Below are positions 9,176 to 18,905 of a DNA stretch of 64,000 bases, one piece after another. Within the stretch, counting starts at the first letter, position 1, and every line of letters begins with the position of its first letter. The stretch covers positions 62,001 through 126,000 of the forward strand of contig JAJQRA010000007.1 of NCBI GenBank assembly GCA_046533095.1, read 5' to 3'. The stretch comes from ZAX-1 sp046533095 (lineage in GTDB: Bacteria > Bacillota > Clostridia > Lachnospirales > Lachnospiraceae). A program made the translations under genes and the position numbers. The notes under the pieces are model-generated. The model had not been told where the DNA came from and ran no database searches. It was given only the letters and a program-made list of their open reading frames with translations.

Positions 9176-10585
9176 CTAACTTACATACTTTATGCTACAC
9201 GCTCCAAAAACTGCCCTATATTTCCGTTCATTTAAACCAGCATCTTCATTCACAATGTTTACCGAAAAGAATGTTTTCTCTTTTGAGGAGTTTCTATATG
9301 TTTCTTCTTTGACCCAATAAAAGAATCCACTCGCATCGATTGCACAGATACGGTCTACCGGATAGGCGCATTTCCAATTTTTAATGGTACTGTAGCAGGT
9401 AGCAGAAGATTCAAATAGAAAATAGATGGTATCCCCATCCCAAACTAATTCTTCTGCCATTGGCGGAAAGGCATATGTTCCTTGATATCTATAAGTCCTT
9501 TTTGTATTTCTATTTACCTCTTCGTTTCGATTGATATTTCCATCTATACTTTTGCTTTTATTTTCATCTTTGTTTTTATTTCTATCTTTCAGCACATCAG
9601 CATATTGTAAACGTGTATTTAAATTCGTAAATTTACTCGTATCCTGTGCAGCTTTATCGACTGCATAAAGATGGATTTTAGAATCCCCACGTCTTCCGGC
9701 TGAGGTGACGACCGCCATACAGGTTTTGTTATTCACTTGGCTAAATGTAACGCCATTGGCATAGGCCGGTATTGTAATCTCTTCTTCTAGTATCAGCTTT
9801 GGCTGACCATTTGATTTCTCGATCGCATAGCTTCTAAGGCTTCCTTTTTTTCCAACTCTCGCATTTTGGTAAGTACCAATCCAAAGACGTTCATCGTAAT
9901 ACGTTAAGAACGAAGCTGTAATTCCACAATCTGCCTGTGCAGTATATTCACCTAGTCGATAGCTATCTTTGTTGCTTTTTACTGCTGATTGAATTTGGGA
10001 ATAGGATATGGCACTACATTTTCCGGTTGTGCTTTTTGCGATCCATACGTAAGTTCCATCAAAAGCGATACCCCCTACGTGGTTTCTATCCGGCAATATA
10101 ATCGTTGTTAAAAACATCCGGTTTACCGGGTCTTGATTGGACAGCACATATATGACGGAATTGCTTTCCTTTCCCCCACTCTGCGACTTTTCTGTTCTGG
10201 CAAAATTCTTGGTATTGTCATATGCAGTAATCAGCATATAATCTCCGGCGATGCAGATCCCTTGGGGAACCATTTCAGAACAAACCCCATCTCCTAAATT
10301 TGTAGATTCAAGTCCCGGTATGGCTGTACTTAATTCCTCTTTATAGAGGGCGTTAAATTTTCTATATTTATCAAGTGTCTTACGAAACGCTTTCTTATAG
10401 CGGTAGTCCGTACTGGTAAAAGCAACATCTACGTATTCGCCGTCAAACAGGCTTGGCGACATGTTATTAGGCAGATCCGTTTCTGTAGGAGCAGGGCGCT
10501 CTAATGCCATCATGATCGTGCATGTAGCCGCGGCGATACATACTATATAAATTTTTCTGATTATTCCCTTGGCTTTCTTTTTCAT
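9176..10585 (-). CDS. Exported protein with beta-propeller-like repeats, function unknown
   Basis: About 469 residues from ATG 10585, with AAAGGCGG 8-9 bases upstream. The start MKKKAKGIIRKIYIVCIAAA is a signal or anchor. The body has repeated beta-strand blocks of propeller style: GICIAGDYMLITAYD, HVGGIAFDGTYVWIA, TYYDERLWIGTY, AEELVWDGDTIYFLFES. The blocks resemble lectin/lyase or SMP-30-type propellers, but no catalytic motif is evident. Between two blades sits a low-complexity Lys/Asn/Arg/Asp-rich insert (near KDRNKNKDENKSK) that looks like an expanded short repeat. The frame stays open upstream to 10738, but that part overlaps a dispersed repeat, has no ribosome site and is not counted. 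No operon partner is visible. Confidence 0.65.
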   Translation of the reverse strand: MKKKAKGIIRKIYIVCIAAATCTIMMALERPAPTETDLPNNMSPSLFDGEYVDVAFTSTDYRYKKAFRKTLDKYRKFNALYKEELSTAIPGLESTNLGDGVCSEMVPQGICIAGDYMLITAYDNTKNFARTEKSQSGGKESNSVIYVLSNQDPVNRMFLTTIILPDRNHVGGIAFDGTYVWIAKSTTGKCSAISYSQIQSAVKSNKDSYRLGEYTAQADCGITASFLTYYDERLWIGTYQNARVGKKGSLRSYAIEKSNGQPKLILEEEITIPAYANGVTFSQVNNKTCMAVVTSAGRRGDSKIHLYAVDKAAQDTSKFTNLNTRLQYADVLKDRNKNKDENKSKSIDGNINRNEEVNRNTKRTYRYQGTYAFPPMAEELVWDGDTIYFLFESSATCYSTIKNWKCAYPVDRICAIDASGFFYWVKEETYRNSSKEKTFFSVNIVNEDAGLNERKYRAVFGACSIKYVS

Positions 10586-10682
10586 GAATATACCGCCTTT
10601 CGCATGGAACACTTTGTGTGTTCGATCGAACCTAATGGCTGTGGCGCGTTCTATCAAGCTTCGTAGCTGTGATTGTATTTCC

Positions 10683-10745
10683 GTGCCAAGATGTATTTTT
10701 ACATCTTGTTTACATAAATCGTGACGATTCAATTGCACCTCTTAA
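10683..10745 (+). repeat. Dispersed ~58-bp repeat, copy 1
   Basis: The block AAGATGTATTTTTACATCTT is a short palindrome followed by a CATAAATCGTGACGATTCAA arm. A related block in inverse orientation lies at about 56649-56714, roughly 80% identical by eye, and the first ~27 bases recur at 47923-47951. It lies about 100 bases upstream of the propeller-like gene. Origin unknown. Confidence 0.6.
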
Positions 10746-11425
10746 ATAATTACTATTTTTTATATTATAACCAAAAAATTTATAGTCACTATTAACAAAA
10801 AATGTATAATTTGTGAATTTTTTTACCTCCTTGTCCACAACATTCTAAAAATCCTTTTACGCTTCTAAAGAACAGTTCCTTAGCTTCATTACCATCATCT
10901 TATCCAAAGGTTGCCAAGATATTGGGATTCGAGCCCAGCCAGCCTCTCTTTATAATTTAAAGCATAAAATAGCCAAAAGTTGAATCTATTGTATTTTTAA
11001 GGCTGCGCGGTATCATCATGGTGTGTAGAAAATAATGTGGCTTAAAATAATGTAACTTTAGGATATCCAACTATTTACCCTTCTATACCCTAATCCTTTT
11101 GTTATTTTAAAGAGAAAACATGTGTAGTTTTGCTGTAGAAGGTATATCTTTTTATTATGTTTTTAAGAACTATAGGAAAAATTGTATCGTGTAAATTCAG
11201 AGGTATTTTGCAAGAATATTGATACGTATAATGAAAAACCTTTTTAGGTTTATTGGTACAAAATGGGTCTAGGAAATATTTAATTCCTTTTATCTCTGCT
11301 AAAAAGAAACATAAAAGTGATCCGATACTAGCGAATCTACGATATCAATTTTTAGAGGACGAAGTAAATAAGGAACAGTTCCTTAGTATTGGCGTCTAAA
11401 CGTATATTAAAGAATTGTAAAAAAA
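10746..11425. other. Gene-poor region upstream of the propeller-like gene
   Basis: No gene supported over about 680 bases. A plus-strand frame ending at about 11399 (…EDEVNKEQFLSIGV stop) stays open for roughly 60 codons but has no start codon or ribosome site and may be a decayed gene end. The dyad GGAACAGTTCC occurs twice (about 10869-10879 and 11372-11382). Confidence 0.4.
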
Positions 11426-11515
11426 TTTGGAAACGTTAAATGGATTCTATTCGTTTTGAAAAGGAAGAAATTTGGAAACGTTAAATGGATTCTATTCGTT
11501 TTGAAAAGAAAGAAA
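11426..11515 (+). repeat. Two tandem 45-bp units
   Basis: The 45-base unit beginning TTTGGAAACGTTAAATGGAT at 11426 is repeated at 11471 with one or two differences. It lies in the intergenic region downstream of coaBC. It encodes nothing convincing on either strand; a minus-strand frame through it simply shows the repeat in its translation. Confidence 0.85.
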
Positions 11516-11571
11516 TTAGAATGTGTTTGTGATTCATACACGATTGGTAAATTCAAAATAAATGGCACAGC

Positions 11572-11605
11572 AAAAACCCCCTTACCAGGGTAAGAGGTGT
11601 TTTTT
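11572..11605. terminator. Bidirectional intrinsic terminator after coaBC
   Basis: CCCCCTTACC, a two-base loop and GGTAAGAGGTG form a stem flanked by A5 on the left and T6 on the right, so it can stop transcription on either strand. It lies 8 bases past the coaBC stop. Confidence 0.85.
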
Positions 11606-11612
11606 GCCATGC

Positions 11613-12815
11613 CTATTTTAATTCTTCCAATATACAATCCAAAATCTCATTTGCCGCCTCTTCTTTGCTCATTAATGCAAGGGGCAATTGCTTATCGGCT
11701 GTCATAATGGTTAGCACATTGGTGTCCGTTTCAAATCCGGCTCCCGGCGTCTTCAGATTATTTGCCACAATCATATCCAGATTTTTCTTCACCAGCTTTT
11801 CTTTCGAGTTGGCTTCCATCCGCTCCGTTTCCATCGAAAAGCCACATAAATACGCATTTACAAGACCTGTGGCTTTCTGCTCTCCTAAGTATCCTAAAAT
11901 GTCCTGTGTGCGTTCTAATTCCAACCTGCTGTCGCGATTTGATTTTTTGATTTTTTCCGTACTGACATTTGCCGGTCTATAATCTGCGACCGCCGCTGCT
12001 TTTATGATAATATCTTGTATTTGCATATGCTTTAAAACGGCATCATACATTTCCAACGCAGTGCAGACCTTTACCACTTTTACAGACATTGGTGGTTCTA
12101 TATGAACCGGCCCGGATACTAATGTCACATCAGCACCCCGCAACATTGCCATTTTCGCTAGGGCATATCCCATTTTCCCGGAGGAATGGTTTGTAATAAA
12201 ACGAACCGGGTCAATTGCCTCACAGGTAGGCCCTGCTGTTACTAAAATCTTTTTCCCGGCAAAATCTTTTTTTAGTCCTATTTCCCTGATAACATGGTCT
12301 ACTAAGACCTGTTCTTTTGGCAGCTTTCCATTTCCAATGTCTCCATTTGCAAGCATTCCAACGACCGGCTCTAGAATGCCATATCCATGCTCTGCTAACT
12401 TCTGCAAATTTTCCTGTACAATTTGATTTAAATACATATGATGGTTCATTGCCGGTGCGATCAGTATTTTACAGGTACATGCCATAATCGTTGTTGTGAG
12501 CATATCATCTGCAATTCCGTTTGCAATTTTACCAATTACATTTGCCGTTGCCGGTGCTACTAGCACAAGGTCTGCCTGCCTGGCCAATTCCACATGTTCT
12601 ACCGAAAATTCAAAATTCCGGTCAAAGGTATCCATCAGGCATTTGTTGCCTGTTAACGTTTCAAATGTTGTAGCCGTAATAAAGTTTGCGGCATTTTCCG
12701 TCATCAGCACATGGACATTGCAATGTAGTTTTTTTAACATCCTTGCCACATTCGGTATTTTATATGCCGCGATACCACCTGTCACTCCTAGTAATACCGT
12801 TTTTCCTTGTAGCAC
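11613..12815 (-). CDS. coaBC: Bifunctional phosphopantothenoylcysteine decarboxylase / phosphopantothenate-cysteine ligase
   Basis: 400 residues, normal for CoaBC. The N-terminal flavoprotein decarboxylase half begins LLGVTGGIAAYKIP and contains the PAMNHHMY motif with the catalytic region; the CoaB half shows VTAGPT, NHSSGKMGYALA and KAAAVADYRP. Together they convert 4'-phosphopantothenate and cysteine to 4'-phosphopantetheine in CoA synthesis. The start is a GTG at 12815 with AAGGAGG seven bases upstream; an ATG overlapping it at 12817 is in another frame. It sits about 100 bases downstream of an ECF S component that probably imports pantothenate, so the two form a CoA supply unit. Confidence 0.96.
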   Translation of the reverse strand: MLQGKTVLLGVTGGIAAYKIPNVARMLKKLHCNVHVLMTENAANFITATTFETLTGNKCLMDTFDRNFEFSVEHVELARQADLVLVAPATANVIGKIANGIADDMLTTTIMACTCKILIAPAMNHHMYLNQIVQENLQKLAEHGYGILEPVVGMLANGDIGNGKLPKEQVLVDHVIREIGLKKDFAGKKILVTAGPTCEAIDPVRFITNHSSGKMGYALAKMAMLRGADVTLVSGPVHIEPPMSVKVVKVCTALEMYDAVLKHMQIQDIIIKAAAVADYRPANVSTEKIKKSNRDSRLELERTQDILGYLGEQKATGLVNAYLCGFSMETERMEANSKEKLVKKNLDMIVANNLKTPGAGFETDTNVLTIMTADKQLPLALMSKEEAANEILDCILEELK

Positions 12816-12912
12816 ATGGATTCCTCCTTTTTCTTATACGCTATGCTCAAATTTTTTCTACTTCTTTTCCGCTTAGGAGCAATTGAAACAGCATTCGCGT
12901 TATTTCACATGA

Positions 12913-13644
12913 CTAAAAGGTTGCTTTCTGCTTCTTTTCAACAGTCTGGTTTGCCGCATAGCTTCTTTCCACTTTCATCAATGCTTTGCAGATTGCCGTC
13001 ACTAATACTGCCGCTACAATTGCCTCAGGTATCCCATTCGTAAAGATAATTCCTAGGATCACACTGTATACCGTATTGATGCTAATTTCTCTTACTGCCG
13101 CAAACTGATCGCGAAAACCGATATAGATAAGGTTCATGACAAGCAATGTATTTGTTGCCGCACCTAATATCCCGGCTATGGGAAGTGCCACCCAACCCAT
13201 AATTTTGCTGCCACGAGAAGTCGTCGTTCCCGCTACAGCTGCTCCATCTGATCTACGTGCCACCCCATCAGCTGTTTTTTGCTTGCTCAGTCCATGGTAA
13301 ACGAAATATGGAACAACGCCTACTAATATTCTTGGAACGAAACAAATGATGACACTAAAAAAGCTGCCTCCGATTTCTCCAAGCGAATAAAAGGGGGAAA
13401 ATGCAAAGGATAGGAGACTCGGGTTGAAGGTATTGTTAATCAGGCTCGTACAGCCGAATACAAATCCCAGTAATGCCCCTTTTTTTGGCCCTAACAGAAT
13501 GGCTCCGATAATTACCGGAATATGGATTAAAGTTGCTTTAATCAACACTAGGTTGATATAGCCTAAGAATGGCACAAATGCCATGATGATGATAATTGCG
13601 GCAAATAGAGCCGTCAATACCATTTGATACGTTTTTTTAGACAT
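12913..13644 (-). CDS. ECF transporter S component, probable pantothenate importer
   Basis: 243 residues, about six hydrophobic helices, beginning MSKKTYQMVLTALFAAIIII, with the ALLGPKKGALLGFVFG style loop typical of ECF S components. The middle loop (about 115-150) is hydrophilic and rich in Ala, Ser and Arg. S components bind a vitamin and dock on the EcfT/EcfA module, whose genes lie at 28.7-31.3 kb in this window. Pantothenate is inferred from the coaBC neighbour only. GGAGGTTAACT precedes the ATG. Confidence 0.78.
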   Translation of the reverse strand: MSKKTYQMVLTALFAAIIIIMAFVPFLGYINLVLIKATLIHIPVIIGAILLGPKKGALLGFVFGCTSLINNTFNPSLLSFAFSPFYSLGEIGGSFFSVIICFVPRILVGVVPYFVYHGLSKQKTADGVARRSDGAAVAGTTTSRGSKIMGWVALPIAGILGAATNTLLVMNLIYIGFRDQFAAVREISINTVYSVILGIIFTNGIPEAIVAAVLVTAICKALMKVERSYAANQTVEKKQKATF

Positions 13645-13685
13645 AGTTAACCTCCTGCTCTCGTTCTTTTACTATACATGAAATT

Positions 13686-13801
13686 TGTATAGCCTTTTGA
13701 TACGATGCTTATTTTTATCTATGTAAAACATTGTTTTTCCTTTAGGACTATACAAAACCGTTTACCCGACTTTTTTGTTTTCTTCTTTCCTTTCGGGTAA
13801 A
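13686..13801. promoter_or_regulatory. Leader with two inverted repeats between serS and the ECF S gene
   Basis: TTTACCCGA (13761-13769) pairs with TCGGGTAAA (13793-13801) around a pyrimidine-rich 23-base loop, and TTGTATAGCC near 13687 pairs with a matching arm near 13746. The stems could be the serS terminator, a leader of the S-component gene, or both. I see no known riboswitch consensus. Confidence 0.35.
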
Positions 13802-13925
13802 TGATTCCGATAGAGTCCCTTCGCTTTCTACCGCCATACCAGACCTACTTTGCGCAATTGTCGCATATAGTTCATGGTAGTATGATTCAGTTCAAATGCC
13901 TGTAGCTCCACTCGGTTTTACAATG

Positions 13926-15209
13926 TTATTTTCTTTCTATTCTTTCTTTCCCGCCCATATACATTTGCAATGCTTTTGGAATGGAAATGCTTTGATCCGC
14001 ATTTAAGTTGTTTTCTAAGAACGCAATGAGCATTCTTGGGGGTGCCACAACCGTATTGTTTAAGGTGTGGGCAAAATACTTTCCATCTTTTCCGGCCACA
14101 CGTATCTTTAAGCGTCTTGCTTGTGCATCGCCTAAATTGGAACAGCTCCCTACTTCAAAGTATTTCTGCTGTCTTTTCGACCACGCCTCTACATCAATGG
14201 ATTTTACCTTTAAGTCTGCAAGGTCGCCGGAACAGCATTCCAGTGTCCTTACCGGAATATCAAGGGTACGAAACAAGTCCACCGTATTTTGCCACAATTT
14301 TTCAAACCACATCGGTGAGTCGACCGGGTTGCATACGACAATCATTTCCTGTTTTTCAAACTGGTGGATACGATATACACCGCGTTCTTCTACGCCATGT
14401 GCTCCTTTTTCTTTCCGAAAACAGGGCGAATAGCTTGTCAATGTCTGGGGCAGCTGCTCTTCTTTTAAAATGGTGTCAATAAATTTACCAATCATGGAGT
14501 GCTCACTTGTCCCAATTAAATACAGGTCTTCTCCCTCGATCTTATACATCATGGCATCCATTTCAGCAAAGCTCATCACACCCGTTACAACATTGCCACG
14601 AATCATATAGGGGGGCACACAATACGTAAAGCCTCTATCTATCATGAAATCGCGCGCATAAGAAATAACGGCAGAATGAAGCCTTGCCATATCTCCCATT
14701 AAATAGTAAAATCCATTTCCTGCAACTTTTCTGGCACTATCCAAATCTAATCCATCAAAATATTCCATGATTTCTGCATGATATGGAATTTCAAAATCCG
14801 CTTGAGCTGGCTCCCCATAACGCTTTATTTCCACGTTTTCACTGTCGTCTTTTCCAATTGGAACAGATGGATCAATGATATTTGGAATCACCATCATGAT
14901 GTTCTTTATTTCTTCCTGCAACTTTACTTCCTGCTCTTCTAGTTGCGCCAGGCGAGAAGCCTCCAAGTTCACCTGCTCTTTTAAAGGCTGTGCCTCGCTT
15001 TGTTTCCCCTGCCCCATCAAAGCACCAATCTGCTTGGAAATTTTTTTACGGTTTGCCCGCAATTGGTCAGCCTCTTGCTGGGTTTTTCTAGCTTTTTCAT
15101 CTAATTTGATCACGCTGTCCACCATGGGGAGCTTGCTGTCTTGAAATTTATTCTTAATATTTTGTTTTACTGCCTCCGGATTCTCTCGTAAAAACTTTAA
15201 ATCTATCAT
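13926..15209 (-). CDS. serS: Seryl-tRNA synthetase
   Basis: 427 residues, full length. The N-terminal half (about 30-100) is the long antiparallel coiled-coil arm rich in Lys, Glu and Gln that grips tRNA-Ser. The class II catalytic domain has TSEHSMIGKF, the motif 2 loop FRKEKGAHGVEERGVYRIHQ and motif 3 LNNTVVAPPRMLIAFLENN. It charges tRNA-Ser with serine. The ATG at 15209 has AAGGAGAA 7 bases upstream. It follows the ABC exporter operon by 140 bases; the spacer holds three 29-bp repeats rather than a T-box, which would need about 200 bases. Confidence 0.98.
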   Translation of the reverse strand: MIDLKFLRENPEAVKQNIKNKFQDSKLPMVDSVIKLDEKARKTQQEADQLRANRKKISKQIGALMGQGKQSEAQPLKEQVNLEASRLAQLEEQEVKLQEEIKNIMMVIPNIIDPSVPIGKDDSENVEIKRYGEPAQADFEIPYHAEIMEYFDGLDLDSARKVAGNGFYYLMGDMARLHSAVISYARDFMIDRGFTYCVPPYMIRGNVVTGVMSFAEMDAMMYKIEGEDLYLIGTSEHSMIGKFIDTILKEEQLPQTLTSYSPCFRKEKGAHGVEERGVYRIHQFEKQEMIVVCNPVDSPMWFEKLWQNTVDLFRTLDIPVRTLECCSGDLADLKVKSIDVEAWSKRQQKYFEVGSCSNLGDAQARRLKIRVAGKDGKYFAHTLNNTVVAPPRMLIAFLENNLNADQSISIPKALQMYMGGKERIERK

Positions 15210-15240
15210 ATGTTATATTTCTCCTTCAATTTATAGGAAG

Positions 15241-15327
15241 CATCACAGTCACTTGGCTTGAAAAGGCCCCATCACCGTCACTCGGTTTGAAAAAGCCTCA
15301 TCGCAGTTACTCGGCTCGGTAGAACAC
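15241..15327 (+). repeat. Three tandem 29-bp units upstream of serS
   Basis: Units begin at 15241, 15270 and 15299 with CATCACAGTC, CATCACCGTC and CATCGCAGTT. The first two are about 85% alike, the third diverges in its second half. They fill most of the gap between the permease gene and serS. Confidence 0.8.
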
Positions 15328-15349
15328 ACCACCGTGTTTCCTGCCACGC

Positions 15350-16603
15350 CTATTCCCTATGCAGTGCTTCAATTGGATTCAAATTTGCCGCTTTATAGGA
15401 TGGCAAAAGGCCAAATACAATTCCAATTACCATAGAAAATACGACTGCCAATACAGAAGCCGGCACACTGATCGCTACCGGTGTTGTTGTAATTTTTGAG
15501 ATTACTTGTGCCAGCACAATTCCCACAACTACACCAATGAATCCTCCTAAACTGGTTAAAACTGCGGCCTCTGTTAAAAATTGTCCAAGGATTCTATTTT
15601 TTCTTGCTCCAATTGCTTTCTTTAAGCCTATTTCTTGTGTACGTTCTGTAACAGAAACAAGCATGATATTCATAACGCCGATACCGCCTACGATTAATGA
15701 AATTCCGGCAATCCAGATGAGCATCGTATTGGTCGATTCACCCAACTCTTGAATTTCTTTTGCCTGTTCTAGCAGGTTGATTGCCTTATATTTCATCGTT
15801 TCGTCCGTTGGGGAAATATAGGTATTTAAGATATCCGCACCTCTTTTCCCGGCTACCGTCATGTCTTCGGTATTCCCTACCTTAAGCGTCAGCTTTTCCG
15901 GTTCGTCATAGTCATAAATGGCAGGCCAAGTGCTGATCGGTACATACACGGAACCGCTCGTGCTCTGTACATAAAGATAATAGTCGTCCATGCTGTTGAT
16001 GACCGGTTCAAATTTTGAAGATTTCTCAATCAGTCCAATAACTACATATGGCTCTTGATTTATTTCGATGGTCTTCCCGATCGGGTCTTCCCCTTTAAAC
16101 AATGCCTCGGAAGAGCTGTCATCTAATACCGCCACTTTTCTAAATTTTTCATAGTCCTTTGCATCAAATACCCTACCCCTTTTTACAACGTAATTGCAGG
16201 TATCGAAATAATTTTGCTCAACACCATAGGCTTTTCCCCCGGACAGCCCCATATTTTGGTGATAGATGATATTGTAGGTATCTCTTGCTACGTAGCGTGT
16301 AGCATCTATAATCTGCTCTACGCCCTTAATTTCTTCTAAAACATTGTCAGAAATAACCGGAACTCCCTCCGGTATTCCATTATACTCCATTTCATAAGGA
16401 TTGTCACCCTGATATATTTGTACCTGCACACTATTATCGCCAGATCCAATCAGGTTTTGTTTGATTTGCTCGTTTGTTCCTGTAATTGTTGAAACAATTG
16501 CTATAATTGCTGCAATACCTATAATAATGCCAAGCATCGTAAGGAAAGAACGCATTTTATGTGACCAGATCCCTTGAAAGGACAATCTTATATTTTCTAA
16601 CAT
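15350..16603 (-). CDS. MacB-type ABC exporter permease (FtsX superfamily)
   Basis: 417 residues. One membrane helix near the N terminus (about 18-40, MRSFLTMLGIIIGIAAIIAI), a large external domain, and three helices in the C-terminal third ending with the conserved IEALHRE tail. The FtsX pattern VTERTQEIGLKKAIGAR is present at about 320. It belongs with the ATPase and two adaptor genes directly upstream and should form the membrane part of a tripartite-style efflux or mechanotransmission exporter. It starts 18 bases after the second adaptor. Substrate unknown; antimicrobial peptide or lipid export is common in the family. Confidence 0.92.
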   Translation of the reverse strand: MLENIRLSFQGIWSHKMRSFLTMLGIIIGIAAIIAIVSTITGTNEQIKQNLIGSGDNSVQVQIYQGDNPYEMEYNGIPEGVPVISDNVLEEIKGVEQIIDATRYVARDTYNIIYHQNMGLSGGKAYGVEQNYFDTCNYVVKRGRVFDAKDYEKFRKVAVLDDSSSEALFKGEDPIGKTIEINQEPYVVIGLIEKSSKFEPVINSMDDYYLYVQSTSGSVYVPISTWPAIYDYDEPEKLTLKVGNTEDMTVAGKRGADILNTYISPTDETMKYKAINLLEQAKEIQELGESTNTMLIWIAGISLIVGGIGVMNIMLVSVTERTQEIGLKKAIGARKNRILGQFLTEAAVLTSLGGFIGVVVGIVLAQVISKITTTPVAISVPASVLAVVFSMVIGIVFGLLPSYKAANLNPIEALHRE

Positions 16604-16621
16604 AATTTTTTTACCTCTTCC

Positions 16622-18223
16622 TTAATACATGCCGAGCCCTGTATCAGAAGACCCTGCTGCTTTTATGCCCTCTTTCGCTGATTTTCCATAAGGGAATGCA
16701 ATGCGGTCTTTTTTTGTAAGGCCGGAAACAATTTCAACAGCCTCTCCATAAATCGTCTTTCCGGTTTTTACATATTGTTTTACTAAATGGTCGTTTGCAT
16801 CTGCTTTTAGCGCATAAGATTGCCCATTTTCTTCTCTGATATATGCTTTCTGCAGATAAATGCCCTCTGATTCAGTGCCTTCCTGGTTCGCTGCATTGAT
16901 TGTAAGTTCTACGTATTCACCATTTTTAAGGCCCTTTGAATCTTCTATATAAGCCGTATATGGATAGTAGGAAACATTTGGATTCCCCTCGCCCCAACTA
17001 TTGCCTGCGTCCGTTGGATATTCCGAAATTTCTGTAATGGTTGCCTCAAAACTTAGGCCGCTTTCCCATGAATTGGCATAGACTGTCTGTCCGACCTTGA
17101 TTTCTCCAAGCATTAGTTCACTTAATGAGCCGCTTACATAGAGCCCTTCCGATCCACTGACCACCATAAATGGTGAACCGTCCTTCGGCGGGTTTGAACT
17201 ATCCCCTACACTTTTTACGGTTCCATTCACTGTCGAAACCACAGCGCCGGTATCGGTTAATTTTTTCATTTGATCAAGTTCCAGCTGCTCTTTTCTCTTG
17301 TCTAAATCCAAATCTCTAATGTCAAGCTCTTTTGCACGAATCATTTTTTTTAGCTCTTCTGCAGTATAGCCGTCCGGGATTTCTAGTTCTTCCGGATCTT
17401 CCTCTATATAATCCGGCTCTTCTGGTTCTTCTGGCTCCGGTTCAAATACCTGCTGGCGTGTTTCAATCGACCATCTAGAATCATCTTCTACAATCATAAG
17501 GCTGCTACTGCTGATTTCCCAAGTAAGAAGCAATTTCCCTTTCTGTTCATTCTTTTTGCGTACTTCCAGAATTGCAAAAACCGGCTTCTTGCTACTTGAG
17601 AGCTCATTGATCCACTCGCCTTCTACATAACAGTCTGGTGTACATAGGAATAAATAAGGGTCATCTATCTTGCCGGTGCCATCATAGGCTTTCGCCTTCG
17701 TAGAAATGTATCGGTATGCCTTGCCTTCTTTTTGGGGTCCCTTGTCAGGTTTTGGCAGTTCCGGCGGCTCTGGTGGTTCCGGCGGCTCTGTCCATTCCGG
17801 CCTAGGATCGGGTATTACAATCGGCGTCGTATTCTTTAAGTTTTGCAATTCTCTGTTTGCTAACACGAGGTTATTGTCGATTGACTGTATCTCAAGCTCT
17901 TGCATTTCAATCTTTAGCTGTGTAATGGTCATGTCATAGGCCATTAGGGGATCCCCTTCTTTTACCTCCTGCCCTTCTTCTACATAAATCTCCTCTATCG
18001 TCTGCTCATCAAGCAGATAAACTTCTTGAGAAAAGTCATTTGTCACCATTCCGTAGCTGCTCATCTGTTCGCCCCAATAACCCCAGTTTAAGTCGGATAC
18101 AGACTGCACCTCTGCAAAAAGATGATTATCCTGATATCGCTGATAACCAAAAATGCCACCGACAACGAGTGCCGCAACGACACATAAGGATATGACTGTT
18201 ATTATAATCTTTTTCTTATTCAT
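16622..18223 (-). CDS. Second HlyD/MacA-like adaptor with Pro/Glu-rich insert
   Basis: About 533 residues. N-terminal anchor helix, then a split barrel/lipoyl arrangement (EEIYVEEGQEVKEGDPLMAYD), a helical hairpin arm, and C-terminal beta domains (SGSLSELMLGEIKVGQTVYA). Two inserts in the arm region are unusual: a Pro-Glu run with EPPEPPEPPELPKP near residue 150 and PEPEEPEEPDYIEEDPEE near 290, flanking a ~100-residue globular piece. ATG 18223 overlaps the ATPase stop (ATGAATAA), implying translational coupling; the frame extends further upstream only by running into the ATPase gene. The family links ABC permeases to substrate or cell wall. Confidence 0.85.
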   Translation of the reverse strand: MNKKKIIITVISLCVVAALVVGGIFGYQRYQDNHLFAEVQSVSDLNWGYWGEQMSSYGMVTNDFSQEVYLLDEQTIEEIYVEEGQEVKEGDPLMAYDMTITQLKIEMQELEIQSIDNNLVLANRELQNLKNTTPIVIPDPRPEWTEPPEPPEPPELPKPDKGPQKEGKAYRYISTKAKAYDGTGKIDDPYLFLCTPDCYVEGEWINELSSSKKPVFAILEVRKKNEQKGKLLLTWEISSSSLMIVEDDSRWSIETRQQVFEPEPEEPEEPDYIEEDPEELEIPDGYTAEELKKMIRAKELDIRDLDLDKRKEQLELDQMKKLTDTGAVVSTVNGTVKSVGDSSNPPKDGSPFMVVSGSEGLYVSGSLSELMLGEIKVGQTVYANSWESGLSFEATITEISEYPTDAGNSWGEGNPNVSYYPYTAYIEDSKGLKNGEYVELTINAANQEGTESEGIYLQKAYIREENGQSYALKADANDHLVKQYVKTGKTIYGEAVEIVSGLTKKDRIAFPYGKSAKEGIKAAGSSDTGLGMY

Positions 18224-18905
18224 CTGCCGCCCCCATTTCCTCTTCGGTGATTTCACCGTCAATAATATGCACGATCCTCTTTGCATTCGAGGCGATATTC
18301 CGATCATGGGTAATCATGACTACCGTAACGCCCTCTTCATTTAATTCCGAAAAAAGCTGCATAACCTGCTCGCCTGATTTTGAATCTAGCGCTCCGGTTG
18401 GTTCATCTGCCAGTAGTATCTTTGGATTATTTACCATTGCCCTTGCAATGGCAACTCTTTGCTTTTGTCCGCCGGATAGCTGGGTCGGGCGAAAATGAAT
18501 GCGGTCGCCAAGTCCAACCCGCTCTAGTGCCGCCGTCGCCCGCTCTTTTCTTTCTTTCTTCTTAACTCCGGCATAGCTTAGGGGCAATGCCACATTTTCA
18601 AGTGCCGTCTGCCTTGGAAGAAGGTGAAAACTTTGAAATACAAAGCCGACGCTTTTTAAGCGTACTGCAGACATGTCTTTATCTTTATATTTTAAAATAT
18701 CTTCACCTGCCAATTCAAAACTGCCACTGGTTGGGCGATCCAAACACCCGATCAGATTCATAAGCGTCGTTTTCCCCGAACCGCTTGGTCCCATAATCGC
18801 CACATACTCTCCTTCATTTACCTGGAGTGTCACATCTTTTAAAACAGGCACCACAATTTTTTCCTGCTGGTAGTCTTTATAAATATTTTTTAAATTTAAT
18901 ATCAT
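18216..18905 (-). CDS. MacB/LolD-type ABC transporter ATPase
   Basis: 229 residues, normal for this class. Walker A GPSGSGKTTLMN, Q-loop region FVFQSFHLLPRQ, signature LSGGQKQRVAIARAM, Walker B ILLADEPTGALD and H-loop VMITHD are all intact. It powers the exporter whose permease and two adaptors are encoded around it. The start overlaps the stop of the first adaptor gene by 4 bases (ATGA) and its end overlaps the second adaptor by 8, so the four genes are tightly coupled in one operon. Confidence 0.96.
   Translation of the reverse strand: MILNLKNIYKDYQQEKIVVPVLKDVTLQVNEGEYVAIMGPSGSGKTTLMNLIGCLDRPTSGSFELAGEDILKYKDKDMSAVRLKSVGFVFQSFHLLPRQTALENVALPLSYAGVKKKERKERATAALERVGLGDRIHFRPTQLSGGQKQRVAIARAMVNNPKILLADEPTGALDSKSGEQVMQLFSELNEEGVTVVMITHDRNIASNAKRIVHIIDGEITEEEMGAADE

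Noticed and set aside
10915..10960. tRNA-like stretch with GGATTCGAGCCCAG
   Set aside because: No cloverleaf can be drawn around it.
11407..11637. 76-codon minus-strand frame with repeated FFLFKTNRIHLTFPN
   Set aside because: It merely translates the 45-bp tandem repeat and terminator region and has no ribosome site.
15210..15349. Possible T-box leader of serS
   Set aside because: Only 140 bases are available, filled by 29-bp repeats; no T-box consensus or antiterminator was seen.
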